A stretch of DNA of 64,000 nt from Cerasicoccus frondis. GTDB lineage: Bacteria > Verrucomicrobiota > Verrucomicrobiia > Opitutales > Cerasicoccaceae. Position numbers and translations under genes: made by a program. The stretch lies in assembly GCA_031296915.1 (NCBI GenBank), contig JAVDPC010000016.1:1-64000 (forward strand), written 5' to 3'. The notes under the pieces were generated by a model. It was not told the origin of the DNA. It worked only from the letters and a program-made list of their open reading frames with translations, and made no database searches. Of this stretch, positions 26,911 to 36,070 are shown piece by piece (positions within the stretch are counted from its first letter, which is position 1; each line of letters begins with the position of its first letter).

Positions 26911-29817
26911 ATGAATCGCCACGCAAATAAAACCATTCCTGCAAGCTACTGCTCGCTCAATCATCGGCCGCGATCCGGCTTCGCTTTGGTGATCGCACTC
27001 GCGTTGATGACTTTCATCGTCCTGCTGATCTTCAGCATGTCGGCGCTCACCCAGGTCGAACTGGCCACCGCCAGCCACGACCGCAGCCAACAACTTGCCC
27101 GCGAAAACGCGCGCCTGGGCCTGCTTGTCGCATTGGGACAGCTCCAGAAAGCTGCCGGACCTGACCAACGCGTCACCGCCCGCGCAGATATTCTGGGTGA
27201 CACCAATTACGATGTCGCCAATCAATATTGGACCGGCGTTTGGAACACCACCAACATGAACGCCGCCCCGACGTGGCTCGTATCTGGCGCCCCAAATGTG
27301 ACCACCCAATCAAACGACACTGCGCTCTTAGCAGGCAGCGCATTCTTTGGAAACCTGGCGAATCGCTACGTTAGAGTCGAACGTGAGCCTGTGCGTGATG
27401 AAAACGATGCAACTCTTGGCTACTATGCTTACTGGGTTTCCGATGAAGGCATTAAAGCGAGCATTGCCAAAAACAGCGACCTCGAGCGCTACCTGGATAA
27501 CTTCAATTACCCGCTGCTCACACCAGAATCATTCGACATAAGTGAATTGGAATTGAAGCGCTTACGCCAAATCTCCGGTGATCGCCCTTATTTTGAGCGC
27601 ATGTTTACCGCAGTTGAGAAGATTGCTGATGAGTCAGGCTACGAAGAAGATATCTGGGAAAGCACTACCCAATACACGATCAGCAACGTTGCTTCATTTT
27701 CCCAACTCGGTAACCTGACAAGCCTCAATCAACAGACGCCCGATCAAGGATCGGCTGTCACCGAGCTTCAATACAATCATGCGGACTTAACTCTAAACTC
27801 TAAGGGAATTCTGGCCAACACCAGAGAGGGTGGTCTGAAGAAAGACCTGAGTAACGAAACCATCACCGACCCAGACGCCCCTTTCGAATTTAATTCTGAA
27901 TTCTGGTCCTTCTTAAACGCCAGACCCGACAACAACGACCGCGCGGAATTCCGGGGAGTGAACACAGGCGCCGCTAACTCAATTAGCATCGATCCAGGTG
28001 ATCCAATCAATCCAGTCGGCCCGGTGATCGTTGAGTTTGCCCTGTATTTTGGCGTATTCAGAGCAAGTCAAACGAGTGAAAATTTGGAGTTCCACATAAC
28101 AATTGGAGCCGATATCTGGAACCCCTACGCAACCCAAATGGGCTTCACTCCATCAGGCATCGATGACCTGATTTTCGACTTTGAAATGCCAACTTTAAAC
28201 CTCACATGGGTCACCGAAGTAGGCAAAGACGAGGAAGACGATGGAGCCATCATCTTCAATCCAAACAATATCGACTTCAAACGAAACGGTGAAACATTCA
28301 CGCTTAACGAAGTGCCATTCGACATCTATGATAAGATGGCGGTGGGTGAGGTCCGAAAAATTAGCGAAAAACTATCCGGCCTAATCACGATAGGCGTCAT
28401 TGAGGATGCTGGGAGCAACCGCGACGCCATCACCATCCAACAATCCACCGGCAGCACGCTGACACTGCGGATCAAAACCAAAAGCGGCGACCTGATTCAG
28501 GAGTTTAAAGACATTCCTTTCGGTTCGTTCATCGTATCTGATGAATTGCGCTATGACTCCAACGTGGGTTATTCGGACTATCAGGCAGCGTATCACTTCA
28601 AATTCCACGACGAAGTGCTGAGTCCAAATAACGACTTGGAAAAGTGGATGAGCGAGTTTGATGTGAGAGCAATCATCCAGGATTTCGGCGATAGTGATAT
28701 CCTCGATATGTTCGAGATTAGTTCAGACCCTGCATTCGCGGTTAACGATGAAAGCATCTTCAGTGGACGCCCTGAATTCTTCGTCGACAACAACTACCAT
28801 CGATTTTTTGACTATACTGGGACTGAGCCAATTTCCATTGGGCATCTCCAACACCTGCAGTTCAGGGACACCCGCCCATTTTCCATCGGCAACCCTTGGG
28901 GGGGGGATTTAAACGAGGCCTTCGACCGCTACTTTTTCTCATCCATGACCGACGATCATGGCTACGGGCTGCAATTACCCAACCACCACCTGAGCCAATA
29001 CACGGATGCAGGGGCAGACGCAACCAATGCCGATGAAGCCGCTGCCGCATTTATGGTTGATGGCGCATTTAACCTGAACTCCACTTCAGTCAAAGCGTGG
29101 GAAGCCGCCTTGGGAGCGATCCACCTTTATGACTGGCAATTTCGGATCAACGAAGACACGTCTTCGCAAACCTTGAGCCACGTGAAGAACGCCATCTTCC
29201 GCTTCCCACACATGGCCGATCGCTCTTATACCCACCCGTACTCAAATGGCAGCGCCAGAATCCGCTCTTATCCTGAAGCAACTCAGAGTCAGCGTGAAAA
29301 CTGGTATCGCAAACATTGGCAGCCGGACTGGGCGGCGGCATTCACCGTAGGCGCGCGCCAACTGCGCGATGGCGACAACGGTGACAACATAGACGACGTG
29401 AAAGATTTAGCCGAAGCGATCGTCGATAAAATTAAGGCGCACGGTAAGCCCTTCGACTCGATTGAGGAAATGCTCAATGACGGCATTTTACAGGAGGCAA
29501 TTGACGACACCAGAATCAATACAGTGAGCAGTAGCGTCTATAAAAATGAAAGCAACGATCTAAAGAAGCTGCCTCGCTACTGCCCTAGTTTCGTAACTCA
29601 AGCAGACCTCATCAACATACTTGCGCCATATGCTCAGACACGTTCAGACACGTTTCTCATCCGCGCCTATGGCAACGCAGAAAATAAAATTACTGGCGAG
29701 GAAGAGGCCACCGCATGGTGTGAAGCTGAAGTTCAGCGCATCCCACACGTGGGAGCCTCCAACGACAGGCAATTTAAAATCATAAGCTTTAGATGGCTGG
29801 ACGAAACAGAAATTTAA
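26911..29817 (+). CDS. Large pilin-like exported protein
   Basis: 968 aa from ATG 26911 (an in-frame ATG at 26800 exists). After a basic leader, RPRSGFALVIALALMTFIVLL resembles a type IV prepilin cleavage site and N-terminal helix (G before F), but lacks the usual Glu at position 5, as in PilX-type minor pilins. The helix continues into ARENARLGLLVALGQLQKAA and GPDQRVTARADI, a start I associate with long verrucomicrobial 'cassette' proteins. The rest is a very large, mostly beta, Asp/Asn-rich surface domain. The gene at 29793 overlaps its end. Confidence 0.75.
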   Translation: MNRHANKTIPASYCSLNHRPRSGFALVIALALMTFIVLLIFSMSALTQVELATASHDRSQQLARENARLGLLVALGQLQKAAGPDQRVTARADILGDTNYDVANQYWTGVWNTTNMNAAPTWLVSGAPNVTTQSNDTALLAGSAFFGNLANRYVRVEREPVRDENDATLGYYAYWVSDEGIKASIAKNSDLERYLDNFNYPLLTPESFDISELELKRLRQISGDRPYFERMFTAVEKIADESGYEEDIWESTTQYTISNVASFSQLGNLTSLNQQTPDQGSAVTELQYNHADLTLNSKGILANTREGGLKKDLSNETITDPDAPFEFNSEFWSFLNARPDNNDRAEFRGVNTGAANSISIDPGDPINPVGPVIVEFALYFGVFRASQTSENLEFHITIGADIWNPYATQMGFTPSGIDDLIFDFEMPTLNLTWVTEVGKDEEDDGAIIFNPNNIDFKRNGETFTLNEVPFDIYDKMAVGEVRKISEKLSGLITIGVIEDAGSNRDAITIQQSTGSTLTLRIKTKSGDLIQEFKDIPFGSFIVSDELRYDSNVGYSDYQAAYHFKFHDEVLSPNNDLEKWMSEFDVRAIIQDFGDSDILDMFEISSDPAFAVNDESIFSGRPEFFVDNNYHRFFDYTGTEPISIGHLQHLQFRDTRPFSIGNPWGGDLNEAFDRYFFSSMTDDHGYGLQLPNHHLSQYTDAGADATNADEAAAAFMVDGAFNLNSTSVKAWEAALGAIHLYDWQFRINEDTSSQTLSHVKNAIFRFPHMADRSYTHPYSNGSARIRSYPEATQSQRENWYRKHWQPDWAAAFTVGARQLRDGDNGDNIDDVKDLAEAIVDKIKAHGKPFDSIEEMLNDGILQEAIDDTRINTVSSSVYKNESNDLKKLPRYCPSFVTQADLINILAPYAQTRSDTFLIRAYGNAENKITGEEEATAWCEAEVQRIPHVGASNDRQFKIISFRWLDETEI

Positions 29818-30548
29818 TCATCGCCGTCTGGGTAATGCTGATTGCCCAGACAATGATCGTCAAAGCACAGGAAACAGCCGAGTCAGGTTTCGTTAGCCTG
29901 CAACTGAGCTTCCTGAAGATTGGCAATGGGTCATTTGAAGGCATTAAGGTAGAAACCCAACCCGGCGAAGTCACGGAGCTAAGCCTAAGTCGCACCCGCA
30001 TTTCGGAGCCCATCGATTACAGTGGCCCAAACCCGATTATCTTCTTTCGAGAGATCCCCGCCCCCACGCTGGATGACCCCAACGCCGTTCGACGCGAGCC
30101 ACTCGCCCAATATCTCGCGCCCACGACTGTTAAGGAAGGCTTGTTGTTTTTTCGGGAGAAACAACCCACCTCCACTGAGCCTTGGCTCTATGAAGTCTAT
30201 GGAATGGATTTTAGCTTAAAAGCCTTTCCCGAGGACAGCTTGGTCACCGTCAATTCCACGAATTTCAAACTTATTGGCCGATTGGGCAAGGAGGGAGTCA
30301 GCATCAATGAAGGCGCTAATTCAGCAATTTCTTACAAGCAGTTTATCAAAGACCAATTTCCTGTTGGTTTCGCCCTCGAAACTGCGGATGGCCCAAAAAT
30401 CCTTTTCGAGAAGAACATGGAGTTTACCGAAAACTACCGCATCATTTTAGTGCTGGCGCCACCCCGCCGCGAAGGCTCCATTCGCCTACAGGTCTACTCG
30501 ATACCTGATCTGCTCCGCACTGACAGCATGGCGTCAACCGGCGCCTAA
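29793..30548 (+). CDS. Exported partner of the pilin-like protein
   Basis: 251 aa; starts 25 bases inside the end of the preceding gene in another frame, so the two are coupled. Signal peptide ends near MIVKAQE. The mature protein is beta-rich (FVSLQLSFLKIGNGSFEGI, RIILVLAPPRREGSIRLQVY) with no enzyme motif. I infer that it works with the pilin-like protein at the surface or in its assembly. Family not recognised. Confidence 0.7.
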   Translation: MAGRNRNLIIAVWVMLIAQTMIVKAQETAESGFVSLQLSFLKIGNGSFEGIKVETQPGEVTELSLSRTRISEPIDYSGPNPIIFFREIPAPTLDDPNAVRREPLAQYLAPTTVKEGLLFFREKQPTSTEPWLYEVYGMDFSLKAFPEDSLVTVNSTNFKLIGRLGKEGVSINEGANSAISYKQFIKDQFPVGFALETADGPKILFEKNMEFTENYRIILVLAPPRREGSIRLQVYSIPDLLRTDSMASTGA

Positions 30549-30597
30549 GCTGGACCTAAGCTTGATTTTTTACGCTGAGCGGGTTTGATTAGGGGTT

Positions 30598-30975
30598 ATG
30601 TCAGATCCAGCCACGCTTAATCCGCCTGTCGATGTTCGCATCGGCGACGAACGCCTGATTCGCCTCACCGAGTCGGCGGGGAAGAAGGCGACGGCCCTCA
30701 TCGAACGTGAACAAAAGGGGGAATACCTCCGCGTAGCGATCAACGGCGGTGGCTGCAATGGCCTGTCTTATAAGATGAAGTTTGTCCCTGCGCCGAAAAA
30801 GAGCGACATCCTCGTCCCCACCAGCGGCATCCACGTTGTAGTCGACATGAAAAGCGCGCTCTACTTGAAGGGCACGATCATGGACTACTCGGACAAGATG
30901 GTTGGCGGCGGTTTCAAGTTCACCAACCCCAACGCCAAGAGCAGCTGTTCCTGCGGCGAAAGCTTCTCAGTGTAA
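30598..30975 (+). CDS. A-type iron-sulfur cluster carrier (IscA/ErpA/HesB)
   Basis: 125 aa. A-type carriers hold and pass on Fe-S clusters. The three conserved cysteines are C53 in NGGGCNGLSYKM and C117/C119 in SSCSCGESF at the C-terminus. YLRVAINGGG and GGGFKFTNPNAK are family blocks. The N-terminal ~20 residues are an extension. It cannot be told apart as erpA or iscA without a tree. No isc or suf genes are adjacent. Confidence 0.93.
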   Translation: MSDPATLNPPVDVRIGDERLIRLTESAGKKATALIEREQKGEYLRVAINGGGCNGLSYKMKFVPAPKKSDILVPTSGIHVVVDMKSALYLKGTIMDYSDKMVGGGFKFTNPNAKSSCSCGESFSV

Positions 30976-31050
30976 GCCCTATGGCGTGAGTAAACGCCGC
31001 CTTGCTATCGGCTTGAAAACCCAGGTATTTTCACTAGGCTATACGTCCTA

Positions 31051-32448
31051 ATGCTGGGACGCCAGAAACGCTACTACCGCACTTGCAGCTTCCTCCTGGA
31101 TGCCGTGGCGGCTATCGCGTGCCTGGAAATAGTCTACCTTGCGCTGCTTTACGCCTCCCCCTTGTGGCAGCGCTGGCTGACGGAAATTACCGGCTACCCG
31201 TTTAACTTTCAGGGCGTCACCCACCTCACCGAACAGGGCTGGCTGTTTACCGTCATCCTCCTGTGCCTGTTCCTGTCACTGTGGTCGAACCGCTTTTACT
31301 CGATCGATTACTTTGCTGGTCGGCGTAAAATTGTCTTTGCCGCGGCCAAATCCACTCTCGTTGGGTTGGGGCTCGTCACGGTGTTCTTTTATTTCTTTTC
31401 GATCATCAACGTGAACCGCTCATTGCTGTTCGGATTTTATGCACTGTTCGGCGCTTACCTGGTGACGAAAGAGCTCCTGTTCCGCCACTTCGTCATTCAG
31501 CGGCGATTTCAAAAACGCCCCCTCCGCGCGCTGCTTCTTTGTCCGGAAGCCGAACGCTCGGCGCTGCAAAACCGCTTTGCTCAACGCGACCACGCTTCCG
31601 TGCAACTAACGCACACCATGACCAGCGTTGCGGGCCTGGCTGACACGCTTTCAACCGGCGGCTATGATCTGGTGCTGCTGGGGAATCACCCGGACGCCCA
31701 ACGCGCAATTGAGGTTGCCGAGGAGCAGGGCGTCGAGGTCTGGTATCGCGCAGACTTCCTTTCTCCGCTCCTCGCACGACCCGAGTTCGATGAGTTTGGC
31801 GGCGCCCCCATCGTGATCTTTTCGACGGTGCCGCACTACGAGGGCAAGTTCTTCTACAAGCGCGCATTCGACGTCATCGCCGCACTTGGCCTACTGCTGC
31901 TCCTGAGCCCGCTCCTCGCTGTGATCGGGCTGCTGGTCAAGCTCAGCTCACGCGGCCCAATAATCTTCAAGCAGCAGCGCACCGGCTGGCGGGGACGACC
32001 ATTTTTCATGTGGAAATTCCGCACGATGATTGCCGATGCCGAGGCGCAACGCGATGCGCTAAACGCCGCCAACGAAATACAGGGCCCGGCCTTCAAGCTC
32101 GCTCAAGACCCGCGCATCACGCCGTTTGGCCGCTGGCTGCGGCGCTACAGCCTCGATGAACTGCCACAGCTGTGGAACATTTTACGCGGCGATATGAGCC
32201 TCGTCGGGCCCCGCCCCCTGCCCCTCAAGGAGACGGAGAATTTCTCCGCCTTCCGCGACCGCAGGCGCCTCAGCGTGTTGCCAGGCTTAACGGGGCTCTG
32301 GCAGGTATCCGGACGTTCCGACATCAAGGACTTTGCCGAATGGGTTCGCCTGGACCTCGAATACATCGACCGCTGGAGCTTCTGGCTCGATGTGCGCATT
32401 CTGTGCAAAACACTGCCCACCGTCCTCAGCGGCCAGGGCGCGCATTGA
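31051..32448 (+). CDS. Polyprenyl-phosphate sugar-1-phosphate transferase (WcaJ/WbaP type)
   Basis: 465 aa. It starts exopolysaccharide or O-antigen synthesis by moving a sugar-1-phosphate to undecaprenyl phosphate. Four N-terminal helices and a CoA-binding-like Rossmann domain (to about 270) precede the catalytic bacterial sugar transferase domain: YKRAFDVIAALGLLLLL (re-entrant helix), WKFRTMIADAEAQRD, RRYSLDELPQLWNILRGDMS and LVGPRPLPL. SVLPGLTGLWQVSGRSD is near the C-terminus. No other glycan genes are adjacent. The MITE copy A lies 22 bases downstream. Confidence 0.93.
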   Translation: MLGRQKRYYRTCSFLLDAVAAIACLEIVYLALLYASPLWQRWLTEITGYPFNFQGVTHLTEQGWLFTVILLCLFLSLWSNRFYSIDYFAGRRKIVFAAAKSTLVGLGLVTVFFYFFSIINVNRSLLFGFYALFGAYLVTKELLFRHFVIQRRFQKRPLRALLLCPEAERSALQNRFAQRDHASVQLTHTMTSVAGLADTLSTGGYDLVLLGNHPDAQRAIEVAEEQGVEVWYRADFLSPLLARPEFDEFGGAPIVIFSTVPHYEGKFFYKRAFDVIAALGLLLLLSPLLAVIGLLVKLSSRGPIIFKQQRTGWRGRPFFMWKFRTMIADAEAQRDALNAANEIQGPAFKLAQDPRITPFGRWLRRYSLDELPQLWNILRGDMSLVGPRPLPLKETENFSAFRDRRRLSVLPGLTGLWQVSGRSDIKDFAEWVRLDLEYIDRWSFWLDVRILCKTLPTVLSGQGAH

Positions 32449-32470
32449 GCCGCAAAGTTTCGCCCAAAGC

Positions 32471-32742
32471 TAGAGCACTTTTCATCTAGATTGGCCGATC
32501 AGGCCGCAGTGATTTTTCGTGTCCAGCAAGGCGGCTTAAGCGTCGCAGGCTGGAAGCCTGTGAGCGAAAAGCCAACAACGCTGGCGCGGAAAAGCACTCG
32601 GTTTAGGGCTTGGGGCCAGATTGGAAGTTCGCGGCGTTGGCATTTCAATCACGGGCTTACAGCCCGCTCAATCAAAGCCGCCTTGCGCTGCATCCAATCT
32701 CTACCCCACCTGAATCGGCAAATCTAGATGAAAAGTGCTCTA
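32471..32742. mobile_element. MITE-like element, copy A (272 bp)
   Basis: Starts TAGAGCACTTTTCATCTAGA and ends with the inverted copy TCTAGATGAAAAGTGCTCTA, so the terminal inverted repeat is at least 20 bases and extends imperfectly to about 33. Both ends carry TA, consistent with a TA target duplication of the Tc1/mariner-IS630 kind. Inside, CAAGGCGGCTT (from 32527) has an inverted partner AAGCCGCCTTG (32676-32686), and small hairpins such as CAGGCTGGAAGCCTG are present, so the whole is a long imperfect palindrome. No ORF. The last three bases (32740-32742) are the stop codon of the minus-strand gene. Confidence 0.88.
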
Positions 32743-33183
32743 ATACGCAACCGGGTACTTGCCGCTGATTTTGGGCTGGGCCATGTCGAGCAGCGCCTTG
32801 ACTGCGGGGATAGAGCCCACGGCGGTGTAAGTGGTCGATTTGCGGGCGTCGATCTTTTCCAACGAAACACTCGGGCCGCTCCCCTTGTCGCTGGCCTTGG
32901 ACACGGCGGTAAATGCATCCGCAAACTTTGTGCTGAAGGCCTTGGCTTGGTCAGCCGAAAGGGTGATCTCCTGGTTGTCCATTTGCTCGGAATCACTCCA
33001 GTATTCGTAACTCAAGGCGCCGTTGTTCATCAGCGCGATGGAAAAATACTCACCGCCGGTCTCATCGGTGACGGTGATCAGGTAGCTGTAAGCGGCGTCA
33101 TAATCGAGCTTCGCCTCGGATTTTTGGGCGGCTTGAGCGACGGAGGAAACCAGCAGAAGGGCAATGGCAAAAAATGTTTTCAT
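32740..33183 (-). CDS. Small exported protein
   Basis: 147 aa with a clear signal peptide (MKTFFAIALLLVSSVAQAA). The mature domain starts KLDYDAAYSYLITVTDETGG and includes LSADQAKAFSTKFADAFTAV. No family recognised. Its TAG stop is formed by the last bases of MITE copy A, so the C-terminus (ISGKYPVAY) may have been cut or reset by the insertion. Confidence 0.7.
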   Translation of the reverse strand: MKTFFAIALLLVSSVAQAAQKSEAKLDYDAAYSYLITVTDETGGEYFSIALMNNGALSYEYWSDSEQMDNQEITLSADQAKAFSTKFADAFTAVSKASDKGSGPSVSLEKIDARKSTTYTAVGSIPAVKALLDMAQPKISGKYPVAY

Positions 33184-33338
33184 GGGCTTTACTATGATAA
33201 TGGTTATTTCGTCTTTTTTGCAAAAAAATCAACGCCAATAAACAATGCCGTTGCATTTATTTTTCCCGCTGTAAACCCCGTGGCCAAAAGCCAACGGCAG
33301 GATTGCATTTTCGAGCCAATCCGCCACACTCAACCATC

Positions 33339-33539
33339 ATGCCAATTTATGAATACCATTGCCCGGATTGCGACAGCGACCACGAGCTGCTCGTCCGCAA
33401 TTCCAGTGAACAGCCCAAGTGCCCAAAATGCGGCGGCGAACATCTGCATAAGCAATTCTCCACCTTCGCGGCAAACGGCGCCCCCCAAAGCGACAACAGC
33501 AGCTGCTGCCAAGGCGGTGGTTGCGGTTGCTCGCACTAA
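33339..33539 (+). CDS. FmdB-family zinc ribbon protein
   Basis: 66 aa from the Met of MPIYEYHCPDC, the standard FmdB start (an upstream in-frame ATG at 33303 is unlikely). Zinc ligands are C8/C11 and C28/C31. The tail SSCCQGGGCGCSH is an additional Cys/Gly cluster that may bind metal, which is common in this family. Role is generally unknown, thought regulatory. Confidence 0.88.
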   Translation: MPIYEYHCPDCDSDHELLVRNSSEQPKCPKCGGEHLHKQFSTFAANGAPQSDNSSCCQGGGCGCSH

Positions 33540-33597
33540 CCACCTCCAGATGCGGCATTGACATAAGTTGCGCGAAATGCGCCGCTTACCTTGCTTT

Positions 33598-34527
33598 ATG
33601 GATAACCGACTTCCCATCGCCGCCCTGATCGTTGCTCTTTGTCTGCAAGGCTGCACTTGGCTCGGCCTCAGCAGCGACGAGGACGATGCCGAAAAGGATG
33701 CGCGCGCTCAGCGTGTAACGGCCATTCAAAACGCCACGCCTGACATTGAAGCGCCCCGGGGCGTCACCATGGCTGACCGCCGCCTGCGCGATATTTACGA
33801 CCGTCAGCAGCAGCTTTATCAGCGCTTGGCCAACGAAGGCGGTCAACTCCGCGATCCCGAGTACGACCGCCTGATCACCGAGGTCCTGACGCAATACCAG
33901 TCCTACATCCTCGACTACCCTGACAGCGTTTACGGTGTGATCCTTTACGGCAAGATGCTCCGCGACATCGGCCAGCGCGACAAAGCCAACCATGCCTTTC
34001 TCCGCGCTAACCGCATCGACGAGAACATTGCCGTCGTCAAACAACAGATCGGCAACTACCTCGCCGAAGAAGGCGAGCCCAGCCTCGCCCTGGCCTACTA
34101 CATGGCCGCCGCCGAGCTTGAACCCAACGAGGCCATCTACGCCTACCAGATCGGCGAAGTCCTCCACACCTACCGCGATGAGCTCATTGCCGATCAGGCG
34201 CTCGAAGCCACATTACTCGACGAGCAAATGCTCAATGCCTTCGCCACAGCCCACGAGCTGGCCCCCGGCAACCGCCAGCTCAACCAGCGCTACGCCGAGG
34301 CCTATTTCGACGTCGATAACCCAGACTGGGCCACGGCCCGCACCCTCTGGCGCAAGCTCGAGATCAGCTCCAGCGACCCAGCCGAGATCGACTGGATTCG
34401 CATGCAGGAAGCCCGCGTGTTGATCCAAATGGGGCATTATGCCGAAGCCCGCCAAATACTTGGTCAGATCACCACCCCCGGCCTCGACGAAGCCAAGACG
34501 CAACTGCTGGCCCAAGCCGCCAGCTAG
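33598..34527 (+). CDS. TPR-containing lipoprotein
   Basis: 309 aa from ATG 33598. The signal peptide ends CLQGC, giving a lipidated Cys18. The mature part is helical with TPR-like pairs (YGVILYGKMLRDIGQRDKAN; VVKQQIGNYLAEEGEPSLAL; AIYAYQIGEVLHTYRDE; RMQEARVLIQMGHYAEARQI). Such lipoproteins usually act as envelope scaffolds. Its TAG stop (34525-34527) is the first three bases of the solo MITE terminus. Confidence 0.78.
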   Translation: MDNRLPIAALIVALCLQGCTWLGLSSDEDDAEKDARAQRVTAIQNATPDIEAPRGVTMADRRLRDIYDRQQQLYQRLANEGGQLRDPEYDRLITEVLTQYQSYILDYPDSVYGVILYGKMLRDIGQRDKANHAFLRANRIDENIAVVKQQIGNYLAEEGEPSLALAYYMAAAELEPNEAIYAYQIGEVLHTYRDELIADQALEATLLDEQMLNAFATAHELAPGNRQLNQRYAEAYFDVDNPDWATARTLWRKLEISSSDPAEIDWIRMQEARVLIQMGHYAEARQILGQITTPGLDEAKTQLLAQAAS

Positions 34528-34542
34528 AGCACTTTTCATCTA
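34525..34542. repeat. Solo MITE terminus between two convergent stop codons
   Basis: The 18 bases TAGAGCACTTTTCATCTA are identical to the start of MITE copies A and B. The first three are the stop of the plus-strand TPR gene and the last three, read on the minus strand, are the stop (TAG) of the AlkB-like gene. No other element sequence is attached, so it is either an excision remnant or a recombination scar. Confidence 0.8.
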
Positions 34543-35124
34543 ATCAGCAAAGGCCCGAAACGTCAGGGATATGCGGCGCCCCTGGTCAGATTTCTTTTTC
34601 GTCACTTCATGAGTCCAGGCTCGGTTGGTTGCCGCAGGCAACACAAACACCGAGCCATGGCGCGCAGTGAAATCGAGGTAACCACTCCCTTGCCACGGAC
34701 GCAGGCGGAAAGTCCGCGTCGCGCCAAGAGAGATCGTCACGATCGGCGCATCGGCGATCAAACCGTTGGGACTATCACGGTGCTTTCCGATGTAGTGCCC
34801 GTGCGCGGCGTCATACCAATTGACCAATAATCCGTTGAGCCGCGCGTCGATCTGCTCCTGGCACCAACTTGCATACGGCTGCCAACATCCAGGCATGGGC
34901 AACGCGTTATTTTGAAATCCAGAATAGATGTACGATCGCCCATAAGCCTGCTGCCACCTGGGCGTGGGCAGCACCCGGCCATGAATCCGCACCTCGTGAT
35001 AATGCTCCGGATGCATGCTCCAAAAGGTCTCAAACGTCGCGTCGTTCGGCAGGAGCTCCACAGGCAGCGAAGCGGTCAACAATGCGTTATCCGCGTCCAG
35101 GGCGATGCGCTCAAGGGCCTGCAT
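34540..35124 (-). CDS. AlkB-like 2-oxoglutarate/Fe(II) oxygenase
   Basis: 194 aa. AlkB-type enzymes remove alkyl lesions from nucleic acid bases oxidatively. The iron ligands are H115 and D117 in YIGKHRDSP and H172 in WTHEV; the 2-oxoglutarate-binding arginine and specificity arginine are in GRRISLTFR (R184, R190). NWYDAAHGHYIGKH, ISLGATRTF and GSVFVLP are family blocks. Size and pattern are nearer to the ALKBH2/3-like bacterial group than to E. coli AlkB. It begins 3 bases after the PLD gene stop. Confidence 0.87.
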   Translation of the reverse strand: MQALERIALDADNALLTASLPVELLPNDATFETFWSMHPEHYHEVRIHGRVLPTPRWQQAYGRSYIYSGFQNNALPMPGCWQPYASWCQEQIDARLNGLLVNWYDAAHGHYIGKHRDSPNGLIADAPIVTISLGATRTFRLRPWQGSGYLDFTARHGSVFVLPAATNRAWTHEVTKKKSDQGRRISLTFRAFAD

Positions 35125-35127
35125 TGT

Positions 35128-35826
35128 TCAATACTCCGCCATCTCGACCCAAAGTTTGGCGAACTCCGCCTCATACGCCTCAACCGCATCGCCATCGTTG
35201 GTGATGAGCAGGTTTTCCTGATTGTGCGATGCGGCGCTGCGCGTCCAGTTATAGCTGCCCGTTAGGAGGCGCTCGTCGTCGACAATCGCAAACTTGTGGT
35301 GCATGTGGTCGGGCGTGAGATCCACCCTCACCGCCACGCCAAAACGGTCAAGCCGACGCACATCGGAGCCTGCATCGTGCGCCTTGTCGTTGTCGGTGAT
35401 GATACGGATGGCCACCCGGCGCTCGCGCGCCTCCAAAATCGCCTCAACAATGCGGTCGTCCGTAATCGTAAACACGCAGATGTCCAACGTGCGGCGGGCG
35501 CTGCGTAGACTGCCCAATATCGCATTTAAACAATCGCTGCCCGGGCTGAAATAGGCGCTGCTCTTAATCTGCTGTGGCGGCTTGCGCTGGATTTCGAGCA
35601 CGGTCTTGCTCGCGTCTTCCAGCCAGTCAATCAGCTCTTGCGCATTGCCCGCATTGAGCTGCTCCCGGGCAAGATCAAAGATCTTCGCGCGCAGGATCGC
35701 CAACTCGCGGGCATCCAGCTCCGCATCACGCAACAGCGCTCGCACCGCCTGTAATTCACTCCGGGAAATCGCGCCATCGGCCAGCGTTTGGCGCAGGGCG
35801 TCTTCTATTTGGGGTAGCTCAGCCAT
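35128..35826 (-). CDS. Phospholipase D-like nuclease (single HKD)
   Basis: 232 aa from the Met of MAELPQIEDALRQ; an upstream Met (35856) would overlap thiS. The N-terminal ~85 residues are helical (AVRALLRDAELDARELAIL, TerB-like feel). The C-terminal PLD domain has AYFSPGSDCLNAILGSLRSA, TLDICVFTITDD and the single motif H176-x-K178-x4-D183 (MHHKFAIVDD), then TGSYNWTRSA. Single-HKD proteins dimerise to act as nucleases or lipid hydrolases. It lies 4 bases after thiS and 3 before the AlkB-like gene. Confidence 0.9.
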   Translation of the reverse strand: MAELPQIEDALRQTLADGAISRSELQAVRALLRDAELDARELAILRAKIFDLAREQLNAGNAQELIDWLEDASKTVLEIQRKPPQQIKSSAYFSPGSDCLNAILGSLRSARRTLDICVFTITDDRIVEAILEARERRVAIRIITDNDKAHDAGSDVRRLDRFGVAVRVDLTPDHMHHKFAIVDDERLLTGSYNWTRSAASHNQENLLITNDGDAVEAYEAEFAKLWVEMAEY

Positions 35827-35830
35827 GTCC

Positions 35831-36034
35831 TTACCCGCCCGCGACGATGCGGACAATTTCCAGCACGTCGCCGTTTTCGAGAGTTGCAGCCTTGGCCTCA
35901 GATTGCGTCAGGGCTTCGCCGTTGCGTTCGACCACAACGCGCTCTGGCGCCTGTCCGCGTCCGGCCAGGAAGTCCGGCAGTGAGGTGCCGGCATCAATGG
36001 AAAACGTTTCTCCGTTGGCGGTGATTTCGATCAT
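35831..36034 (-). CDS. thiS: Sulfur carrier protein ThiS
   Basis: 67 aa from MIEITANGET; ubiquitin-like sulfur carrier for thiazole synthesis. It ends in the required Gly-Gly (RIVAGG), which is adenylated by ThiF and thiocarboxylated. The ERVVVERNGEAL strand is typical. thiF is not in this window. Confidence 0.93.
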   Translation of the reverse strand: MIEITANGETFSIDAGTSLPDFLAGRGQAPERVVVERNGEALTQSEAKAATLENGDVLEIVRIVAGG

Positions 36035-36070
36035 AAATACTGAACTAAGCATCTCGCGCCTGAACGCGAA

